Positions 17,203 to 25,670 of a DNA stretch of 64,000 nt are shown here, in pieces. Every line of letters begins with the position of its first letter. Position 1 is the stretch's first letter. The notes under the pieces are model-generated. The model saw only the letters and a list, made by a program, of their open reading frames with translations, had not been told where the DNA came from and searched no databases. The position numbers and the translations under genes were made by a program. Source of the DNA: Bacillus nakamurai. GTDB taxonomy: Bacteria > Bacillota > Bacilli > Bacillales > Bacillaceae. Location: assembly GCF_001584325.1 (NCBI RefSeq), contig NZ_LSAZ01000019.1:1-64000 (forward strand), read 5' to 3'.

Positions 17203-17278
17203 AATTTTTTAACTTTGGATGGACAGAAATCCGTTTGCTGCAGTGTATAATAAAGGAAAATTATTTGGGGGTCTTGGA

Positions 17279-17506
17279 ATGGAAATATTAAATTTCAAAT
17301 ATGAGGGTTCATACTTTGAAATTCATATTATGTTTTCGACTGTTGCTGAATTTAATCAAGTTGATCGTGATATTCAGGCTCATGTACGTGAAATAAGTAA
17401 GTCCATTTTAAAAGCAGCTACTGGGTTCAATTATTTCTTAAATGGCGCTACATATATCAAAAATGAAGAAGATAATTCGGTTTTTTGCTCTTTTATTCTT
17501 GATTAA
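17279..17506 (+). CDS. hypothetical protein
   Basis: This 75-residue protein starts MEILNFKYEGSYFEIHI. The ATG at 17279 has GGGGG seven bases upstream. An upstream in-frame ATG at 17219 lacks a ribosome-binding site, and a TATAAT at 17246 falls between them. It contains a central helix (AHVREISKSILKAATGF). Not recognised; it may be an immunity or accessory gene of the small cluster. Confidence 0.45.
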   Translation: MEILNFKYEGSYFEIHIMFSTVAEFNQVDRDIQAHVREISKSILKAATGFNYFLNGATYIKNEEDNSVFCSFILD

Positions 17507-17569
17507 CGTTCAAATAAAACATGTCTTTTAACTAAAACAGTTAAACATAATTAATTAAGGATGAATTGA

Positions 17570-17971
17570 ATGAGAACTTTGAAAACCAGATTTAAACGTT
17601 TATTGAGGCTACGCAATTTTGAATTTTTCCAAGTCATATCTGCAGAGAATAACGATTACATAGCACACTTATTAATACATGATGCAAAATCAGCTAAAGA
17701 TTGTATTGATGTATACCTTATTTATACTCATGATCTAGATGACGATTCTTATAAGGACGTTGTGAGCTTTAACGATGATCTTTTAGGTATGAAGTATAGG
17801 CGTTCTCATTTCATGAATTTGTTAAAAGTTGAGGAAGAATTTAATTTTGATTTTCCTTTTGACATGCTTGCCATTCGAAATTATGTTCAAGAAATTTTAA
17901 ATATACTTGGAATCGATGAAACCCTTCCTACAATGGAAGAAAGCGATTTTGATAGGTTGTCTCAAGATTGA
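17570..17971 (+). CDS. hypothetical protein
   Basis: This 133-residue protein opens with a basic TLKTRFKRLLRLRN, and an acidic body follows (DVYLIYTHDLDDDSYKDVVS, EESDFDRLSQD). Its size and acidity resemble small immunity proteins, but no family is recognised. An AAGGATG-type site precedes the ATG. It lies in line with its neighbours on the same strand and is likely part of the cluster at 16843-18719. Confidence 0.45.
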   Translation: MRTLKTRFKRLLRLRNFEFFQVISAENNDYIAHLLIHDAKSAKDCIDVYLIYTHDLDDDSYKDVVSFNDDLLGMKYRRSHFMNLLKVEEEFNFDFPFDMLAIRNYVQEILNILGIDETLPTMEESDFDRLSQD

Positions 17972-17996
17972 ATAAAGAACAAAGAGAGATGTGACA

Positions 17997-18719
17997 ATGG
18001 TAAATGTCTTAACTAATATCTTAAAAAATGACAGATTGGACGGATATCCTTTATTTAAAAAGTTTTGTTCCCTCAAAGAAAAAGGGTTACGTAAGGAATC
18101 CTTTAAAGCATTATCTTCCTTTATTGATGAAGCAAAGGCATGGGATAATAATGCACAACAGAATTTTGCTTGTTGGCTATTTGCTTTATTTGAAACATCA
18201 GATGATATTCACCATATACTAGTTCATCCTTTGGAGAAAGAACTTTTAAAGCCTTTACTTGAGGTATGGATGAAGAGTAATCCCGAAGATCCAAGACCAT
18301 ATAGGTGGTATGGCGTGTTTTTAAATACTGAAAAACGTGTCGATTACTTAAACAATGCACTTAGACTTGGCGGCAGCAATGAACAATTATCCTTATTAAC
18401 GCTAATCGATATTAATTTGAACGCCCTTTGGTATTCATTTCATCATATATTCGAAGATTTGTATCTTGGCGATATTAATGAAGATACAGCACTTCTTACT
18501 AAGTCCCGGCAGTTAAACAACAAGGTAGAATGTCAACAAACAAGAAAAAACAATAACGAAGAACTTAACTATTATCAAGATCTGTTGAATGACTGGGCGA
18601 TGTTTAAAGAAGAACAATCAAAGGGATTTGTTGAATGGTGTGAAAATAAGGGTAGAACCTATCATTGGGTCAAAGCTTATTATTACGAAAATGTGTCAAG
18701 GGTTTGGGCGAATGATTAG
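17997..18719 (+). CDS. hypothetical helical-repeat protein
   Basis: This 240-residue, mostly helical protein has a tetratricopeptide-like part (EDPRPYRWYGVFLNTEKRVD, then DYLNNALRLGGSNEQLSLL). It is rich in Trp. The ATG at 17997 is preferred to the GTG at 17991 because AGAGAG lies eight bases before it. It ends 34 bases before the right tRNA-derived repeat. Not recognised by name. Confidence 0.5.
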   Translation: MVNVLTNILKNDRLDGYPLFKKFCSLKEKGLRKESFKALSSFIDEAKAWDNNAQQNFACWLFALFETSDDIHHILVHPLEKELLKPLLEVWMKSNPEDPRPYRWYGVFLNTEKRVDYLNNALRLGGSNEQLSLLTLIDINLNALWYSFHHIFEDLYLGDINEDTALLTKSRQLNNKVECQQTRKNNNEELNYYQDLLNDWAMFKEEQSKGFVEWCENKGRTYHWVKAYYYENVSRVWAND

Positions 18720-18753
18720 GATTGTCTAAGATTAGTCAGAAAACGTGTCTCGT

Positions 18754-18800
18754 CCTTGACAGGGTAGAGGTCGCTGGTTCGAGCCCAGTCGGAATCATAG
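18754..18800 (+). repeat. tRNA-Val(GAC)-derived att repeat, right copy
   Basis: This is identical over 47 bases to 7034-7080. Here the base pairs upstream (CGTCC) no longer fit the 3' side of the anticodon stem, so no tRNA can fold. The tRNA-type terminator is kept directly downstream at 18804. The two copies bound a segment of about 11.7 kb. Confidence 0.75.
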
Positions 18801-18803
18801 CCG

Positions 18804-18830
18804 AAACCCTTGCGCAGCAAGGGTTTTTTA
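18804..18830 (+). terminator. terminator behind the tRNA 3' end
   Basis: A perfect 10-bp stem (AAACCCTTGC with GCAAGGGTTT) with a 3-base loop is followed by more T. It is probably the original tRNA gene terminator. Confidence 0.85.
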
Positions 18831-19061
18831 CTTTCTGTATTTAGTATTTTTATTGTCGCTCATCCATATGGGGACAAATTGGGGACGAAACTGTTTTTTT
18901 GATCTGGTTCTGTAGCAAATTCAAAATCAGCTCTGTTTCTGTGCTTAGTTTTTAGGATCGAATTGATTAAAGAGTTTTACCGTATTGTTTTCGAGTTTCT
19001 CGGAAACGTGGCCGTAAATATCACTTGTTGGCTAAATTTGTATATAAAAAGGGGCGATTTT
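18831..19061. other. gene-free stretch right of the att repeat
   Basis: No coding frame with a start site is visible. GGGGACAAATTGGGGACGAAAC (about 18870-18890) is a short direct repeat of GGGGACRAA. Its role is unknown. Confidence 0.3.
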
Positions 19062-19363
19062 GATGACAATCACAGTAAAGAAGAATCTTGTTTCTGAAGC
19101 TGAAAAATGCCTAATCCACTACTCGGCCGCAAGAAATCATCCTTTCCCCTGCCTTCCGGAATGTTTAAAGTCTCAAGCCCGTTAACAAAAGAGGCGGTCG
19201 TGAAACAGATCCAGACGGCGCTGGCGGCTAACCATTACTACCCGGCGCATATCGCCCAAAAACAGCGAATGCGGTCGAACGATTCCAGTCCATGCACAGC
19301 CTGACTGCTGATGGCATTTACGGGACGAAGACGAAAGCAAAGCTTGAGGCCTTATTGAATTAA
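19062..19363 (+). pseudogene. internally deleted XlyA/XlyB-type amidase
   Basis: AAAGGGGCG precedes an ATG at 19062 that encodes TITVKKNLVSEAEKC, the first residues of XlyB-like amidases. The frame then jumps directly to the linker before the peptidoglycan-binding repeat (SSFPLPSGMFKVSSPLTKEA). About 220 catalytic codons are gone. In the repeat a further frameshift near 19258 separates YYPAHIAQ from KTANAVERFQSM and DGIYGTKTKAKLEALLN-stop. The gene is dead; a terminator follows. Confidence 0.85.
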
Positions 19364-19368
19364 TAAAA

Positions 19369-19394
19369 AGGTCCCTTGAATTTTCAAGGGACCT
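19369..19394. terminator. bidirectional terminator
   Basis: A perfect 12-bp inverted repeat (AGGTCCCTTGAA and its complement) has a 2-base centre, directly after the amidase relic. Confidence 0.75.
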
Positions 19395-19404
19395 ATAAGT
19401 GATT

Positions 19405-19650
19405 ATAAAGCTTCAAATTCTTTTCTATTTTTGAATTGTTCGAGCCACAGTATTGGAGATACTCCGTAACTATTGATATCTAGACCGTCAGCAGACTCCT
19501 ATAAAATCATTTTTTCTTCATCTGAATAATTGCTATTTATAAACTCTCTTTGAGTGCTTCTACATCGTTTTCTTGCTCTTTTTTAGGTATCTCTTCTAAG
19601 TATTCTTCAAGTGCTGACTCTGGAGTGTCTATATCCTGATGAAAAATTCC
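19405..19650 (-). pseudogene. relic of an immunity-type gene
   Basis: On the minus strand two fragments in different frames can be read: TPESALEEYLEEIPKKEQEN up to a stop at 19537, and ADGLDINSYGVSPILWLEQF, KNRKEFEAL-stop ending near 19407. Together they look like one small acidic protein broken by a stop and a shift. The position behind the LXG-EndoU/immunity pair suggests a former extra immunity gene. The family is not recognised. Confidence 0.4.
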
Positions 19651-19711
19651 TCCACAGAAACTTTAATTTCAATCACTCAACTTTCACCACCGAGAAAGGT
19701 TGGAATTAAAA

Positions 19712-20047
19712 TTAACCTTTGAATATTTCAGGAATTTTATATCTCCATATCAATATCAACTCTTTAAATTGATCTGTTTCTATTGAGTTTTCATAAGGTT
19801 CATCGATCAAAAAAGGGTTTTCAACATTTGTAACATCTTTTTTTATCATCACACTTATACCATTTAAGTCAATTTCAAAATCTTCATGTTCTCCTTTTAA
19901 AACTTTCTCAATGTATTCTATATACTCATCAGCTTGTTCTTCAGTTGCAATATTTTCAATGAAGTCAGAGAAAAGACTGATTTCTTCCGGCAAAACTATT
20001 CTTAAATCACCAAATGGATCTTCCTCAAATTTGTATGAGTATTTCAT
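19712..20047 (-). CDS. putative immunity protein for the EndoU toxin
   Basis: This 111-residue acidic protein (MKYSYKFEEDPFGDLRIVLP at the start, ELILIWRYKIPEIF at the end) is not SUKH-like. It begins 21 bases after the stop of the LXG-EndoU gene on the same strand, the standard position of the cognate immunity gene. An AAAGGTGATC site precedes the ATG. I infer immunity from position; no family name is certain. Confidence 0.65.
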   Translation of the reverse strand: MKYSYKFEEDPFGDLRIVLPEEISLFSDFIENIATEEQADEYIEYIEKVLKGEHEDFEIDLNGISVMIKKDVTNVENPFLIDEPYENSIETDQFKELILIWRYKIPEIFKG

Positions 20048-20068
20048 ATGCTATGATCACCTTTAAGA

Positions 20069-21907
20069 TTATTTTTTATATAATGGATACGCTGTTGCTA
20101 TTGTTCCATCTTTATTCAAATACATTTCAATTTTAATACCTGATGAAGAGACACCCCTATATTTATTTGAGCCGATTTGTTTTTTAGTTTGATAAGCTTC
20201 GTCAATTGCTTTTAATACCTCAGCACGATTCCATTCTCTTGGAAAGAAACTTGAATCCGCTATTTTTTTAACACCTTCAACCTCAACTTTCGCCATATAA
20301 ACTCCATTTTTATCAGGCTTCTTTTCTGTGCCTGGAATAATCTTTCCACCCATCATACTTTCATGGTGATACCCAACTGCTTTACCTCGTTTATTAACTT
20401 CTCCATGGTAAATGTGTTTCATTGTACCTGTAGTATACTTACTATTTCCCGTACTAAAATTTGAACTCACAGATTTAGTAAGGACACTCTCTTTTTGATC
20501 TTCAATAATACTTTTCAATAAAGGAGTATTCTTCACATTATGAGTATTTTCAATATCCTGCGCTATCCCAGCAAGTGCGGGTTCATACTTATTTTTAGAG
20601 ATGGAATTGATATAGTCTTTTCCTTTTTCAATCCCGGTTTTTACATGTTTTGCAGTGGCTTTTTCTCCGGCTTCCAAGACGTTATCCACTTTGGCGGCAC
20701 CTGTTTTAGCGAGCTTGCTTGTTACTTTCACAGCAGAGCCAGCACCTTTAAGTCCAACAAGGCTGCCGATGGCGTAGGTGATGTAATGTGATCTTGAATA
20801 CGCGTTCCCGTTAACCATTTTATCATTCCATGAATCCGCCAGGTTTGTCCATATGATTTTTGCGTAGGAGGGCGTGTTCAATACGGTTGATATGGTTTTA
20901 GCTGCTTTTTGTTCATCAGAGAGATGGTAAAAATCCCATGCCCCGACAGCTAAATCTTTGACGCCTGTTACCGTGTCCTTCCCGACATCATACAGGCCGA
21001 CGCCGATTCCTTTTACAACGTCCCAAGCAGTTTCACCGACTTCTTCGAGCTGTTTTGCTTGTTCAAGCTGAATAACATATTGCACCTGAGCAGGTTCAAG
21101 GTTTTCATATCCGATTTTCTTGGCGATTTCCAAATACTCATCCGGATCGGTCACACCATCGGCCAGCTTTTTTTTCAAATCCTTGATTTTGCGGTCTTTC
21201 GCTTCTTCCTTCTTAATCGTCAAATAAGCATCCGAGTGCCTTGCAATCTCGCCTTTTTTCTTATGGATATCACTTTCCCGGTACGCCTTGGCGTTGTAGT
21301 TGATCGGGGTGGCGCTTTTTCCTTTGCCTGTGGCGTTTTGGAGTTGTTGAAAATCTGCTTGAATGAAATGTTCATTTGCTTCGGTTTCTGTGTATTCTGC
21401 GGTTAAATCGTGATCGAGCCTGCCGAGTTTATGTATCGTTTCGTTTCTTTTTTTGTCAGCCGCCGAAAGCTGGTGATCTACGTTTTCGGTGGAAAAGAGA
21501 TCGAGTGAGATGATGTGTTGAATTTCTCCTAAGATGGAGCGCATGTCTTTTTTCTGTTCTTCCATGATCGCTTTTGACTTTTCCAGTGCGTGGGTGAGTT
21601 CGTGCTCTAAAAAGGATTCTTCCACATATGAATGGGAGAGCCCGGCGTCCTCGACTTTTCCGGAAAGGCTTGTGAGAAATGCGATTTTCATGTCGATCAG
21701 TTCGAGCCAGCTGTCCGCGACGCCTGCGTGGTCCTGGAAAAAGGCTTTGATGTTGTCAGCGCCTTTGCCTGAAAAATCATTATCGTCGAGGTCAGCCATG
21801 CCTTGGAACGATTTTTTCAGGCTGGCCATTTGGCTGCGGAGTTGTTTGTATTCGCCCGCTCGCTGTTTAGCGGCGGAAAGCAGGGTGTTTGCTTCGAAAA
21901 CGTTCAT
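20069..21907 (-). CDS. LXG polymorphic toxin with EndoU nuclease tip
   Basis: This secreted toxin of about 612 residues has an LXG domain (1-235, [10 protein letters not shown]) and a linker with [20 protein letters not shown]. The C-terminal tip (about 480-612) matches bacterial EndoU ribonucleases: [20 protein letters not shown] with the catalytic His region, [20 protein letters not shown], and the closing [20 protein letters not shown]. The start is the second ATG, with GAAAGGAT seven bases upstream, exactly as in the copy at 4269. The N-terminal two-thirds and the 5' flank are duplicated from, or with, the LXG-WHH locus. Confidence 0.9.
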   Translation of the reverse strand: MNVFEANTLLSAAKQRAGEYKQLRSQMASLKKSFQGMADLDDNDFSGKGADNIKAFFQDHAGVADSWLELIDMKIAFLTSLSGKVEDAGLSHSYVEESFLEHELTHALEKSKAIMEEQKKDMRSILGEIQHIISLDLFSTENVDHQLSAADKKRNETIHKLGRLDHDLTAEYTETEANEHFIQADFQQLQNATGKGKSATPINYNAKAYRESDIHKKKGEIARHSDAYLTIKKEEAKDRKIKDLKKKLADGVTDPDEYLEIAKKIGYENLEPAQVQYVIQLEQAKQLEEVGETAWDVVKGIGVGLYDVGKDTVTGVKDLAVGAWDFYHLSDEQKAAKTISTVLNTPSYAKIIWTNLADSWNDKMVNGNAYSRSHYITYAIGSLVGLKGAGSAVKVTSKLAKTGAAKVDNVLEAGEKATAKHVKTGIEKGKDYINSISKNKYEPALAGIAQDIENTHNVKNTPLLKSIIEDQKESVLTKSVSSNFSTGNSKYTTGTMKHIYHGEVNKRGKAVGYHHESMMGGKIIPGTEKKPDKNGVYMAKVEVEGVKKIADSSFFPREWNRAEVLKAIDEAYQTKKQIGSNKYRGVSSSGIKIEMYLNKDGTIATAYPLYKK

Positions 21908-22223
21908 GACCATATCCTTTCATTCGAAATACTTCAACAAGATATTACCATGGAAGAATGAAGAAAAAGATCAAAGCGCGGTTCAAAAGGGAAAAATGAA
22001 TAATTTGATCCGTGTCTTTATTCCTATCTATGTATTTTTTAAAGAGAGAAGGGGAGACGAAAAACAGCGGAAGCTGCAAAGTTCTGCGGACTGAAAGCAT
22101 TTGATCAATTTGAACCTCAGGAAACCTCAAGTCGGTTAAAAAGGTGGGGACAGTTGCATTACATGTTCAAGCCTTAAAAAAGAATTAGAAGCCGGCCGGA
22201 AGAAGTACAGGGCGTATGATCAG
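21908..22223. repeat. LXG upstream block, copy 2
   Basis: This is the second copy of the block at 4270-4600, with the same landmarks in the same order. Its right end reads VALHVQALKKELEAGRKKYR and stops soon after, which is the same coding relic. Both copies keep the relic next to an LXG promoter. Confidence 0.8.
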
Positions 22224-22227
22224 TAAA

Positions 22228-22256
22228 ACCGCCTGTTTATAAGGGGGTCTTTTTTG
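22228..22256 (+). terminator. terminator after the coding relic
   Basis: A stem (ACCGCCT with AGGGGGT, one mismatch) is followed by CTTTTTT. It corresponds in position to 4601-4628 in the other copy. Confidence 0.6.
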
Positions 22257-22567
22257 TTATTTAATATGCACGTTACCGGGATACTTAAAGAACGTAAAAC
22301 CAGAATCAGCAATCGCATACTTGGCTATATTTTCAATACTTTTTGAAGTGATCTTACTTTGGAAGAAAAACGTGGTGATGATCATGTATATCTCTTCACT
22401 GTTCAGTATGGCGGTCAACCAAAACAAATGTCAGAATCATAGGCAGACTATTTTTGTTAAGATGTCCTGACTAAAATCCTGCCGTATCAACCCTCACCTC
22501 TTTAAAGCATCATATCACATATTTCCTTGGATTGAAGAAAATCCAAATTGAACTAATCAGTAAATAA
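22257..22567. other. gene-free stretch
   Basis: No open frame with a start site is visible. Short coding-like scraps such as EEKRGDDHVYLFTVQYGGQP on the plus strand (about 22360-22420) suggest a decayed gene. The family is not recognised. Confidence 0.3.
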
Positions 22568-22675
22568 GAAGCCCGCCATGAAGACGTTTCAACGACAATT
22601 AAACAATTTGATATACGTGATGTCGAAGAAGGGCTTGCTGTTGAATTATTTCAGTTAAAGTTGAATAAAAATTAG
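22568..22675 (+). pseudogene. 3' fragment of an unidentified gene
   Basis: An open frame without a start reads EARHEDVSTTIKQFDIRDVE and ends VELFQLKLNKN-stop. It looks coding. It ends 85 bases before the alanine racemase start. Confidence 0.3.
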
Positions 22676-22759
22676 ATTGAAAGTATCCGCCCATAGATGT
22701 TACAGAATTTATTGAACGGCTAAATGCGGTTTATACAATTCAATAAGAAGGAATTGTTG

Positions 22760-23941
22760 ATGAAAAAGCTTTGCCGAGAAGTTTGGATCGAAGTAAATCT
22801 TGATGCCATTAAAAAACATTTACGAGCGATTCGCCATCATATTCCAAATAAGACTAAAATTATGGCTGTCGTAAAAGCGAACGCTTATGGTCATGGGTCT
22901 GTAGAAGTGGCGCGCCATGCACTGGAACACGGGGCGAGTGAGCTTGCTGTTGCCAGCTTGGAGGAAGGAATCGTTTTACGAAAAGCAGGGATTACAGCAC
23001 CTATCCTTGTGCTTGGTTTTACATCCCTTAAATGTGTTAAAAAGTCAGCAGCTTGGAATATAGAGTTATCAGCATTTCAGGTTGATTGGATTAAAAAGGC
23101 TAATGAGATATTGGAAAAAGAAGCAAGTGCTGATCGGTTGGCCATTCATATTAATGTGGATACTGGTATGGGACGATTAGGTGTACGCACAGAAGAAGAG
23201 CTTTTAGAAGTAGTGGAAGCACTAACGGAAAGTAAATTCCTAAGATGGTCAGGAATCTTTACGCATTTTTCAACAGCTGATGAACCAGACACTGCACTAA
23301 CCAGGCTGCAGCACGATAAATTTATCAGTTATCTCCGCTTTTTAAAAAATGAAGGCATTAAACTGCCTGCCGTGCATATGTGCAACACAGCTGCAGCTAT
23401 CGCATTTCCAGAATTCAGTGCTGATATGATTCGTTTAGGTATAGGCTTATATGGATTATATCCTTCAGCATATATAAAGCAACTAAATCTTGTTAAGCTT
23501 GAACCTGCATTAAGTTTAAAGGCGCGTATAGCTTATGTGAAAACCATGCTGACAGAACCCCGAACCATTAGTTATGGTGCTACGTACATCGCAGACCCCG
23601 GGGAAGTAATTGCTACAATTCCGGTCGGCTATGCCGACGGTTATTCTCGTGCACTTTCCAATCGCGGGTTTGTTCTTCATCGCGGAAGGCGAGTGCCGGT
23701 GGCGGGAAGAGTGACAATGGATCTGATAATGGTTAGTTTAGGAGAAGATGAAGGTAAACAAGGAGAGGTAGTCGTGATTTACGGTCGGCAAAAGGGAGCT
23801 GAGATTTCCGTTGATGAAGTTGCTGAAATGCTTGGTACGATTAACTATGAAGTGGTGTCTGCATTAAGCCGCCGCATCCCTCGTTTTTTTATAAGAGATG
23901 GTGAGATTTTTAAGGTGTCAACTCCGGTATTATACGTGTAG
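22760..23941 (+). CDS. alr: alanine racemase (second, YncD-like)
   Basis: This PLP-dependent racemase of 393 residues interconverts L- and D-alanine for cell-wall synthesis or spore-associated roles. VMAVVKANAYGHG holds the PLP lysine near residue 40. GLYGLYPS and SYGATYIA carry the catalytic tyrosine, followed by VGYADGYSRALSNRG, VAGRVTMDLIMV and the C-terminal GTINYEVVSALSRRIPR. The ATG at 22760 has GAAGGAATTG before it. The length equals that of B. subtilis AlrB/YncD (about 394), so it is probably not the essential alr1. The gene is complete, unlike most of its neighbours. It stands between relics and is probably transcribed alone. Confidence 0.9.
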   Translation: MKKLCREVWIEVNLDAIKKHLRAIRHHIPNKTKIMAVVKANAYGHGSVEVARHALEHGASELAVASLEEGIVLRKAGITAPILVLGFTSLKCVKKSAAWNIELSAFQVDWIKKANEILEKEASADRLAIHINVDTGMGRLGVRTEEELLEVVEALTESKFLRWSGIFTHFSTADEPDTALTRLQHDKFISYLRFLKNEGIKLPAVHMCNTAAAIAFPEFSADMIRLGIGLYGLYPSAYIKQLNLVKLEPALSLKARIAYVKTMLTEPRTISYGATYIADPGEVIATIPVGYADGYSRALSNRGFVLHRGRRVPVAGRVTMDLIMVSLGEDEGKQGEVVVIYGRQKGAEISVDEVAEMLGTINYEVVSALSRRIPRFFIRDGEIFKVSTPVLYV

Positions 23942-23966
23942 ATTTGCATTTTTTGAGGATGTATAG

Positions 23967-24440
23967 TTGTACATAAAATCCCTCTTTAGAAGAACGAACA
24001 AGGAAATCCTGACTTATTTTATTTCGAAAGATGAGCTCAAGCTGACGAAGGGACTTACGGACATACTGAACCAGCTGAAAAAATCAGAAACGCCCATGGC
24101 CATTGCGTCCGCAACGGTAAAGGAAAATGTTGAGTTTTACGTTGGCGTTTTTCATTTAGACCGATGGTTTAATTTTGACAAAGGAACGTTTGATGACGGG
24201 AGCTTTCCCCGGCAAACCGGAACAGGATATCTTTATCATTGCATCGAATAGGTCTTACGCCAAACAAATGCTTAGTTATTGTCGGGACTTACAGCAGCAA
24301 AAAAGCAGGTAGCGGCAAGATTATTGCCATCAATCCAAGAGAAACAACTGGCGGGCGATGGAATTATCACTGATTCCACTGCGTTTTTTGATGAGTTGCC
24401 AGTTCATCTGTTTGAAACGTTACCGGATTTCTTTTCAGTG
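23967..24440 (+). pseudogene. HAD-type phosphatase, multiply frameshifted
   Basis: After a TTG start the first frame gives KGLTDILNQLKKSETPMAIA, SATVKENVEFYVG and FDDGSFP. This is the cap/core pattern of beta-phosphoglucomutase-like HAD hydrolases. The frame is lost at the CCCC near 24211; one frame over reads PGKPEQDIFIIASNR. It is lost again before SGLTAAKKAG and once more before LAGDGIITDSTAFFDELP. With at least three shifts the gene is dead. It follows the racemase by 26 bases. Confidence 0.75.
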
Positions 24441-24851
24441 TGGGGAGAAGGTGGGGGGGTTCTTGAATTTATGGTTACTCACATAAGAATGAACTTTGAA
24501 ATAAATCTTATAGTAAATCTCTCTTTTGATTTTTATCAAAAAAGGAACAATCCAAGACGGATAGTCAGCGGACACTGATCATCGCACAGGATTACTCTGT
24601 GTTGGTTAGCCCGTATTTGTTTTTCAGGATGATTGATATACATGAAGGAAAAGAAGAAACTCAATAAAAATGCGCAGGAGCAATCAGACGCTCTTGACAG
24701 GCAAGGAACGTTCTATCTTTAAATTAGATGAAGAATAATCTGAAAAAGAGTTTAATAGGTGACAGCCGACTATCCTTAATTCACCTTTTTAGGACAAGCA
24801 AACAAGACGTTTTTTATTGGCATAATCGAATTTGAGAAGGCACAACCTTTA
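24441..24851. other. decayed phage-like stretch
   Basis: There is no intact gene. From about 24548 the sequence (CCAAGACGGA, GCGGACACTGATCA, then a weak dyad and TTTTT) resembles the terminator between xtrA and xpf at 58715-58787. A 26-codon frame at 24642 (MKEKKKLNKNAQEQSDAL) has no known relative. AGGTGA and TCACCT near 24750-24785 form a weak terminator. Confidence 0.4.
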
Positions 24852-25196
24852 TTATTGGTTGACTAAATGCTTCATTATAATATCCTGGGCAAATAAGAAT
24901 ATCACCCATCCTGCTAATCCCAGACCAATTGAAACTATGAAGTGAATCGAATGCCGCAGCGCTATCCCTATGATCACTAACATAACAACAGTTGAAGGGA
25001 TGCCCCATGCCACACTGAATGCAAATTTACTTAGTGTTGCTTTATGTTCACCCTGAATATACAGCCACACAATACTTAACATACTGACGATGGGTAAAGC
25101 AGCGATGATTCCGCCGTGATTGGGATTTCTCCGTGCTATTTCTGTAATCGCCCCAATAATAACAGCTGAAACGATAATTTTAACGATTGTGAACAT
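24852..25196 (-). CDS. DUF3147 family membrane protein
   Basis: This 114-residue integral membrane protein has four likely helices: about residues 3-20, 29-47, 59-79 and 86-106. It carries the ARRNPNHGGIIAALP segment typical of DUF3147. Function is unknown. It starts 17 bases inside the end of the MarR gene, so the two are translated from one message and the regulator probably controls it. Confidence 0.75.
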   Translation of the reverse strand: MFTIVKIIVSAVIIGAITEIARRNPNHGGIIAALPIVSMLSIVWLYIQGEHKATLSKFAFSVAWGIPSTVVMLVIIGIALRHSIHFIVSIGLGLAGWVIFLFAQDIIMKHLVNQ

Positions 25197-25605
25197 CTTT
25201 TGCTCTCTCCTTCATTAAAGTAAGCGCCTCTAAGATGAATTGTCTTTCCTCATCACTCATTTTTTCAAAAAGAAGGTGTTTAAGCTTATCTTCATCGAGG
25301 CTGGAATGGCGATGAAGTACCTCTTTTCCCAAGTCAGTAAGTTTTAAAATTACCTTTCGCTCATCCTCAATGCTGCGGGTTTTACATACATACTTTTTTT
25401 CTAACAATCGTTTAATATGCTCTGAAGCCGTGTTTTGAGAAACTTCAATGGCTTTGGCAATTTCTTTTATTCCGACTGCATTTTCTTTTTGAATAACTTG
25501 CATAATCCTTATGCTTTGGTGAGTGATTTTTTCCTGATGCTGATAACGCAATTGATAGTAAATGTCCGTCCAGAGGTCATTTAACTGCATAATTTCTGTA
25601 GACAT
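25180..25605 (-). CDS. MarR-family transcriptional regulator
   Basis: This 141-residue winged-helix regulator shows VGIKEIAKAIEVSQNTASEH as the recognition HTH, and CKTRSIEDERKVILKLTDLG as the wing with the conserved D-x-R. GGAGG precedes the ATG. The promoter region carries an inverted repeat (25619-25651) that likely binds the regulator itself. The downstream partner is the DUF3147 membrane protein. Confidence 0.85.
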   Translation of the reverse strand: MSTEIMQLNDLWTDIYYQLRYQHQEKITHQSIRIMQVIQKENAVGIKEIAKAIEVSQNTASEHIKRLLEKKYVCKTRSIEDERKVILKLTDLGKEVLHRHSSLDEDKLKHLLFEKMSDEERQFILEALTLMKERAKDVHNR

Positions 25606-25618
25606 ATTTCCTCCTTGT

Positions 25619-25670
25619 ATCGTATTTTAAGAATATATCTTATAATACGATATATATGTGAGGAATACAA
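25619..25670 (-). promoter_or_regulatory. promoter and operator of the MarR/DUF3147 operon
   Basis: ATCGTATT (25619-25626) and AATACGAT (25644-25651) form an 8-bp inverted repeat. On the minus strand a TTGTAT -35 is followed after 17 bases by TATTAT as -10. The inverted repeat covers the -10, as expected for autorepression. Confidence 0.55.

Noticed and set aside
18744-18800. A tRNA-Val gene at the right repeat
   Set aside because: Upstream of the 47-bp repeat even the anticodon stem is unpaired.
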